A stretch of 25,923 bases of DNA from a virus: the IMG/VR virus record IMGVR_UViG_3300025771_000162, positions 1-25,923 of that record. One strand, written 5' to 3'. This document shows positions 21,611 through 25,923 of this stretch, piece by piece. How positions within the stretch are numbered: position 1 is the first letter of the stretch; each line of letters starts with the position of its first letter. The notes beneath the pieces were generated by a model. The model made no database searches. It was given only the letters and a program-made list of their open reading frames with translations, and was not told the DNA's origin. The position numbers and the translations under genes were made by a program.

Positions 21611-22237
21611 ATGCCTTACCCTTACTTACCAACTGATTCGATTACATGGTCTGTTCCTACAGCAAATTTAGAAAATGAATTTGTAGGTGATCCAACATCT
21701 GTCAATCCAAGAGAGCTATTTAACTTTGAACATGATGTGAGTGCTCATGCTGCGTTTAGTAATACTGCTACATTAGAGTTTTGGGTATCAGGTGGGCAGC
21801 TGCCAAATGGTTTAACTTTATCTACCGGGGGACAAATATCAGGTGTAGTAGAAGAATTAGATTCATGGGTAGACTGGGATGGTACAGAATACGAAAAACC
21901 AGCTGATTTTGTAATAGCTAAAGATGGTTCTAATTTTGGTACATGGGGGTCAGCTAAAGCTGGTGAATATGTTGTTAATTTTACTGTAAGTGCTAAGCCT
22001 GATGATGACCCAGATGGTGACTTTACTGCGAACACTGCTATGGCTATAAAAGTAGTAAATAATTATAACTCAGATAGAGATCAGTTTATACGAGACTATA
22101 CAGCAGAATATGGTCTTTCATTTAAAGTAGATGGTGTGTTAGTTGATGCTAATACATACATTGAAGCACAAAACTATCCTGTCTTATCTGCTAATACAGG
22201 ATACTTACCAACAGACCCAGGATATATCGCACCTTAG
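21611..22237 (+). CDS. Ig-like domain structural protein
   Basis: A 208-aa beta-rich protein placed between the spike and the PAAR tip. The central part has GGQLPNGLTLSTGGQISGVV, the signature of a putative Ig domain (He_PIG type), and a later strand pair GEYVVNFTVSAK and MAIKVVNNY. The C-terminal 45 residues (RDYTAEYGLSFKVDG) look like a separate small module. No signal peptide or membrane segment is seen. It is probably a virion surface or baseplate component that binds glycans or neighbours; the function is inference from family and position. Confidence 0.7.
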   Translation: MPYPYLPTDSITWSVPTANLENEFVGDPTSVNPRELFNFEHDVSAHAAFSNTATLEFWVSGGQLPNGLTLSTGGQISGVVEELDSWVDWDGTEYEKPADFVIAKDGSNFGTWGSAKAGEYVVNFTVSAKPDDDPDGDFTANTAMAIKVVNNYNSDRDQFIRDYTAEYGLSFKVDGVLVDANTYIEAQNYPVLSANTGYLPTDPGYIAP

Positions 22238-22247
22238 GGAGATTATT

Positions 22248-22538
22248 ATGCCACCAGTAACTAGAAAAGGAGATCAATGTACAGGTCACGGATCATTTCC
22301 GCCAAGAGCTTCTACTGGAGGGAGCGGGAATGTATTTGTGAACGGCAAGCCTGTACATAGAGAAGGTGACGCTTGGGAACCACACGGCTCTCCATCTCCA
22401 GCACCGCCACATGGATCTACTTTGTCTGGTGGTAGTGGTACAGTTAAAGCTAATGGAAAAGCTGTAGGAAGAATTGGCGACCCAGTTGCATGCGGCTCAG
22501 CTGTTGCGTCTGGATCAGGTAACGTTAACGCGGGGTAA
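22248..22538 (+). CDS. PAAR-domain spike tip protein
   Basis: A 96-aa protein, start chosen at the ATG with GGGAG 8-10 bases upstream. The sequence is that of a PAAR-like tip: PPVTRKGDQCTGHGSFPPRAS, GSGNVFVNGKPVHREGD, GSGTVKANGKAVGRIGDPVACGS and a final GSGNVNAG. The repeated NGK..R.GD strands and the Cys and His residues fit the cone that binds a metal ion. In T4-type phages and type VI systems it sharpens the needle made by gp5/VgrG. It sits just after the spike and Ig-like genes. Confidence 0.92.
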   Translation: MPPVTRKGDQCTGHGSFPPRASTGGSGNVFVNGKPVHREGDAWEPHGSPSPAPPHGSTLSGGSGTVKANGKAVGRIGDPVACGSAVASGSGNVNAG

Positions 22539-22543
22539 ATAAT

Positions 22544-22717
22544 ATGACACATGAAACAATTATTTCTTTATATGAAACTTATTTAACAGAAAACGAAAAG
22601 TTTGAAAGCGGAAATAAAGCTGCTGGTACTAGAGCACGAAAAGCTTTATCTGAAATAGGTAAATTAACTAAAATTCGTAGACAAGAGATTCAAGATAAAA
22701 AAAATAATGATAAATAA
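22544..22717 (+). CDS. small histone H1-like protein
   Basis: A 57-aa gene that starts 5 bp after the PAAR stop codon. The protein is MTHETIISLYETYLTENEKF then ESGNKAAGTRARKALSEIGK, LTKIRRQEIQDKK. The centre, GNKAAGTRARKAL, is the hallmark of bacterial histone H1-like (Hc1/H1-family) proteins, and the net charge is basic in the C-terminal half. Such proteins bind DNA non-specifically; in a phage it could condense DNA or be packaged. The location inside the baseplate operon, between tip and gp25, is notable. I recall similar short genes in cyanophages. No strong ribosome site is visible, so it may be coupled to PAAR translation. Confidence 0.72.
   Translation: MTHETIISLYETYLTENEKFESGNKAAGTRARKALSEIGKLTKIRRQEIQDKKNNDK
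22709..22716 (+). promoter_or_regulatory. late-promoter-like GATAAATA before gp25
   Basis: GATAAATA sits on the stop codon of the H1-like gene, 23 bp before the gp25 ATG. It is identical to the minus-strand motif after gp4 and fits the NATAAATA late consensus. A GGAA stretch before the ATG is the probable ribosome site. Confidence 0.5.
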
Positions 22718-22739
22718 ACGTAAAGAATAGGAAATAAAT

Positions 22740-23159
22740 ATGGCTCGGGCGTCAGGTGCTGTAAATCCAATAACTAATGAGGTAGCGTTTAGTGACTTAG
22801 GAGTCACTATGACTGCTCATCCAGTTAATAAGAAACCACCTGTCTTCAAAAATGAAGAGGCAGTTAAACGTGCTATCAAAAATTTAATATTAACTAGTCG
22901 CTTTGAGCGTCCTTATGAGCCTTTATATGGTTGTAATATCTACAATCGTTTATTTGAAAACTTTGACCCTATAGAAGAAGCAACATTAAAAGCAGATATT
23001 GAAGAGGCAATCAGTAATTATGAACCTAGAGCTATAGTTGAAGATACTATTGTAAGAGCTAACTTTGATCAAAATGAGCTTTATGTTACTATTCGCTTTC
23101 GTGTAGTTAATCAAGCAGAACCAACCGAATTAGAAGTTGTAATACAGAGAACAAGATAA
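22740..23159 (+). CDS. 25: gp25 baseplate wedge protein
   Basis: A 139-aa member of the GPW/gp25 family, structurally related to the TssE sheath-initiator of type VI systems. Family marks are FSDLGVTMTAHPVNK, AVKRAIKNLILTSRFERPYEPLYGC (key words IKNLILT, ERPYEP), GCNIYNRLFENFD and an end segment VTIRFRV. In T4, gp25 with gp6 and gp53 forms the core bundle of the wedge and starts sheath polymerisation. The gene is followed directly by gp6 with no spacer. Confidence 0.95.
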   Translation: MARASGAVNPITNEVAFSDLGVTMTAHPVNKKPPVFKNEEAVKRAIKNLILTSRFERPYEPLYGCNIYNRLFENFDPIEEATLKADIEEAISNYEPRAIVEDTIVRANFDQNELYVTIRFRVVNQAEPTELEVVIQRTR

Positions 23160-25019
23160 ATGGCAGCTAATAACGCACTTCAGCTATCAAGCATAAACTT
23201 TGATGGTATTAAAGACAACTTAAAAACGTTTTTACAGAATCAGACCGAGCTGGAAGATTATGATTATGAATCTTCTACTATGCAAATTCTGTTAAATCTA
23301 CTTGCATATAATACATATATGAATAGCTATTATCTTAATATGGTAGCTAATGAAAGCTTCTTAGATTCTGCTCAATTGCGCAACAACGTTGTTTCAAGAG
23401 CTAAAATGCTCGGATATACGCCGCGTAGTGCGAGAGGAACAGCTGCTACCGTTCAGCTTGTTATTACACCAACAGATTCGCCTAGCAGTATAACTATAGA
23501 CAAGAATAAAAAGTTTAGAGCTGCTATTGACGGTGTTAATTATATTTTTGTAAATCCAGAAGCTAAAGTAATTAACGCTGATTCTCAGGGCATTTTTAGT
23601 ACTAATATCGACTTAGTAGAGGGTCGACCCTTAACTCACAAATATACTGTTAGCACAGTAAATCCAGTTAAATATGTAATACCTAATGAAAACGTAGATC
23701 TAGATAGTTTAGTTGTTACTGTTCAGGAATCAGCTGAAGATAGTAGCGTTATAACGTATACTGAAGGATCAGATTTAACAAACGTTACTGGTGATTCCTA
23801 TGTATATTTTATTGATGAAAATATTGATGGTAAGTATGAATTAAAGTTTGGAGATAATATTTTAGGCCGTCAGCTGAATGACGGTCAAGTTATCAATATT
23901 GATTATCGTGTATGTAACGGAGAAGCTACTAGAGGGGCTAGTATATTTACTGCGGTAGATACTATAGATGGTTATTCAACAATAGCTGTTAATACGGTAT
24001 CAGCTGCACAGTCTGGTGGCTCTCGAGAAACTATACAATCGATAAAGTTTAACGCTCCTAAAAACTATCAAACTCAAAATCGCGCTGTTACACGTAAAGA
24101 TTATCAAGCACTAATAACAAACTTTTTTACCGATATTCAAGCGGTTTCTGTGTGGGGTGGTGAAGATAATAACCCACCAATATACGGTAAAGTTTATATT
24201 TCTCTTAAACCACGAGAAGCACTATTATTAGCTGATGATAGAAAGAGAAGAATAAAAGATTATCTTTTAGAAAAAAGCGTATTAACAATCGAACCAGAGG
24301 TTGTCGACCCTTCATATCTGTATGTTAAGCCTGCGTTAACAGTAAAATATAATCCAGAGTTAACATCATTGACGTCTGGTCAATTAAACGATGCTATTTC
24401 TAATGCTATTATTAACTATGAAACAAATAAAATAGGACTGTTTGATCAAGATTATATTGAATCAGAATTAACTCGCGACATCTACACAGTAAGTAGCGCA
24501 ATAACCTCTATACAGATTGATACTATGATGGAGAAAACATTTACTCCAAATACATCAGCAGCTACTACTTACAGAATACCATTTAATAATGAAATTCATA
24601 ATTATGAAGATACTACTAAGCCATTTAATATATCTTCATCTAAATTTACCTATGATGGAAATAGTAATAGTTATTTTGATGATGATGGTTTAGGTAATAT
24701 ACGTGTTTATACTCCAACAACAACAGGAGAAAGAACATATCTTAACAGCACAGCTGGTACAGTTACATATTCAACAGGCTTAATTATTTTAAATAGTTTA
24801 TTAATTACAGACTATGATGGAGCAGAGGTTCGTATAACAGCTGATCCAGATAAAGAAGATATCTCTCCGGTGAGAAATCAGTTACTACTTATTAAAGACG
24901 CTTCAATTGACTTATTTAATACTAAACTTAAGAAGACTGTAGCAACAATATCGTCTATTAATACTGAAGGAGTAACTACGTCTATAGCTGAAGATGGTGT
25001 ATTAACAACGGTGTACTAA
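23160..25019 (+). CDS. 6: gp6 baseplate wedge protein
   Basis: A 619-aa protein with the gp6/gpJ N-terminus: FDGIKDNLKTFLQNQTELEDYDYESS, then MQILLNLLAYNTYMNSYYLNMVANESFLDSAQLR (key words LAYNTYMNSYY, NESFL) and AKMLGYTPRSARG. The middle has YELKFGDNILGRQLNDGQ and AVTRKDYQALI, typical of the family. It dimerises in the wedge to form the iris around the hub. Length is close to T4 gp6 (660 aa). The start codon directly abuts the gp25 stop, and its own stop overlaps gp7. Confidence 0.95.
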   Translation: MAANNALQLSSINFDGIKDNLKTFLQNQTELEDYDYESSTMQILLNLLAYNTYMNSYYLNMVANESFLDSAQLRNNVVSRAKMLGYTPRSARGTAATVQLVITPTDSPSSITIDKNKKFRAAIDGVNYIFVNPEAKVINADSQGIFSTNIDLVEGRPLTHKYTVSTVNPVKYVIPNENVDLDSLVVTVQESAEDSSVITYTEGSDLTNVTGDSYVYFIDENIDGKYELKFGDNILGRQLNDGQVINIDYRVCNGEATRGASIFTAVDTIDGYSTIAVNTVSAAQSGGSRETIQSIKFNAPKNYQTQNRAVTRKDYQALITNFFTDIQAVSVWGGEDNNPPIYGKVYISLKPREALLLADDRKRRIKDYLLEKSVLTIEPEVVDPSYLYVKPALTVKYNPELTSLTSGQLNDAISNAIINYETNKIGLFDQDYIESELTRDIYTVSSAITSIQIDTMMEKTFTPNTSAATTYRIPFNNEIHNYEDTTKPFNISSSKFTYDGNSNSYFDDDGLGNIRVYTPTTTGERTYLNSTAGTVTYSTGLIILNSLLITDYDGAEVRITADPDKEDISPVRNQLLLIKDASIDLFNTKLKKTVATISSINTEGVTTSIAEDGVLTTVY

Positions 25020-25923
25020 TGGCTGTAGATAACAAAACTTCCTTATTAGTAGAAGATTTACTTCCCGAATATCTCGCGGAAGAAGGTCCCAAGTTTCAAG
25101 CATTCATAAAAGCTTATTATGAATGGATGGAGACTACCGGGCAAGCAACCAACCAGTCCAAGCAACTTTTAACTAATCAAGATATTGATGAAACTGCTGA
25201 GGAATTTTTAAATTATTTTAAAAATGAAATATTATCTCAATTTCCTGAAAACATAGTTGCAAATAAAAATCTTGTATATAAAAGAATAAAAGATCTGTAC
25301 AGATCTAAAGGTTCAGAAGCTTCATACAAGCTGCTTTTCAGAATCTTATACGATGAAGAAGTAGAGTTTTACACGCCAGGTCAAGATCTTTTGAGAGCGT
25401 CTGATGGACGCTGGGTGCAAGAGACATCTATACGAATCACTGGTCCTTACGTAGGAGCTCCAGATCAATTAAGCGGCCAGATTACTGGACAAGAATCAGG
25501 TGCAACAGCAAGAGTAGAAAGAGTACAGGCTATATTTGATGATAGTATTTACTCTTTCGAGATTTTTGTTACTGATATATCAGGAACTTTTTTAGACGGT
25601 GAAATTGTTCAAAACGCAGCTGGCGATATAACAGCTGTTGTCAGGTCTAAAGCCGGTGCTTTACAAAGTGTCATCATATTAGACGGTGGTACAGGTCATC
25701 AGAGAAATGATACTGTTGCTATTACCAGCGATTCAGGCTCTGGTGGTAGAGGTAAGATTAGTATTACAAGTGGCGGATCAATAGTAAAACTAGCTGTTAC
25801 TAATGTTGGCAGCAGTTTTAGTAGATCAGATCCAGTAACTATTCAAAACTTATCTAGATCAGCTGCTAATGCTCTCGGGGCCCCGCTTGTTACTGTGCCT
25901 GTTCAATATACAGGTAGATATGC
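25019..25923 (+). CDS. 7: gp7 baseplate wedge protein, 3' partial
   Basis: The gene starts in the gp6 stop codon (TAATG overlap) and stays open for at least 301 codons to the window end. The N-terminus reads NKTSLLVEDLLPEYLAEEGPKF with IKAYYEWMETTGQA, and then RIKDLYRSKGSEASYKLLFRILYDEEVEFYTPG (key words YRSKGSEASY, LLFRIL), as in gp7 of marine T4-like phages. After it a repetitive beta-rich part begins, with ISGTFLDGEIV, DGGTGHQRNDTVAIT and VTNVGSSFSRSDPVTI. In T4, gp7 bridges wedge, gp10 and gp8. The position after gp6 is conserved. Confidence 0.85.
   Translation, partial: MAVDNKTSLLVEDLLPEYLAEEGPKFQAFIKAYYEWMETTGQATNQSKQLLTNQDIDETAEEFLNYFKNEILSQFPENIVANKNLVYKRIKDLYRSKGSEASYKLLFRILYDEEVEFYTPGQDLLRASDGRWVQETSIRITGPYVGAPDQLSGQITGQESGATARVERVQAIFDDSIYSFEIFVTDISGTFLDGEIVQNAAGDITAVVRSKAGALQSVIILDGGTGHQRNDTVAITSDSGSGGRGKISITSGGSIVKLAVTNVGSSFSRSDPVTIQNLSRSAANALGAPLVTVPVQYTGRY

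Overview
The window is a contiguous piece of an AT-rich T4-like (Straboviridae/Kyanoviridae-type) marine myovirus genome. Recognisable T4 core genes are gp33, gp59, gp32, gp26, gp51, gp54, gp4, gp48, gp53, a gp27-like hub, gp5, gp25, gp6 and gp7. Several accessory genes (2-oxoglutarate oxygenases, a DUF932 protein, a HAD phosphatase, a SpoT-like HD hydrolase) are typical of marine T4-like phages. The phage also carries a circularly permuted, two-piece tmRNA gene with an alphaproteobacterial-style tag (ANDNFAPQEFALAA). A marine alphaproteobacterial host (SAR11, SAR116 or roseobacter type) is therefore my best guess. That is inference from the tmRNA and base composition, not proof.

Layout. Positions 1-2262 hold three overlapping 2OG-Fe(II) oxygenase genes; the first is truncated by the window edge and fused to a DUF6817 domain. 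Positions 2263-8844 are an accessory zone of short transcription units. Five of them start from near-identical sigma70-type promoters (AGTTG..-N17-TATAAT), and several end in strong hairpin terminators. They encode a glycine-zipper envelope protein, small conserved phage proteins, an alarmone-hydrolase-like HD protein, a DUF932 protein, a fourth 2OG oxygenase, a HAD phosphatase, the tmRNA, a small exported beta-rich protein and a SleB-type cell-wall hydrolase. Positions 8844-11542 carry a nucleotidyltransferase-cupin fusion and then the T4-order block gp33-gp59-gp32. The block is followed by a structured 3' RNA (hairpin plus H-type pseudoknot) and a bidirectional terminator.

Positions 11545-17745 are on the minus strand. 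Read from the right they are gp4 (head completion), an unassigned conserved protein, gp54-like tail-tube initiator, gp26, gp51 and a 1161-aa tape measure with a C-terminal transglycosylase domain. Positions 17760-25923 are on the plus strand and encode the baseplate: gp48, gp53, hub, gp5 spike, an Ig-like protein, a PAAR tip, an H1-like small protein, gp25, gp6 and the start of gp7. The two structural operons diverge from a 14-bp gap. Late-promoter-like motifs (GATAAATA, CTAAATAT) occur at several operon positions, consistent with gp33-dependent late transcription.

Most notable observations: (1) gp51 has no usable start for its conserved N-terminus, but lies in the -1 frame of the gp26 3' end, exactly across a T TTT TTC slippery heptamer. 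This suggests a gp26-gp51 frameshift fusion placed like the tail assembly chaperones of other phages. (2) The phage encodes a permuted tmRNA. (3) There is an apparently undescribed pseudoknotted RNA downstream of gp32. (4) A 2OG oxygenase is fused to DUF6817. (5) A conserved promoter cassette is repeated five times.
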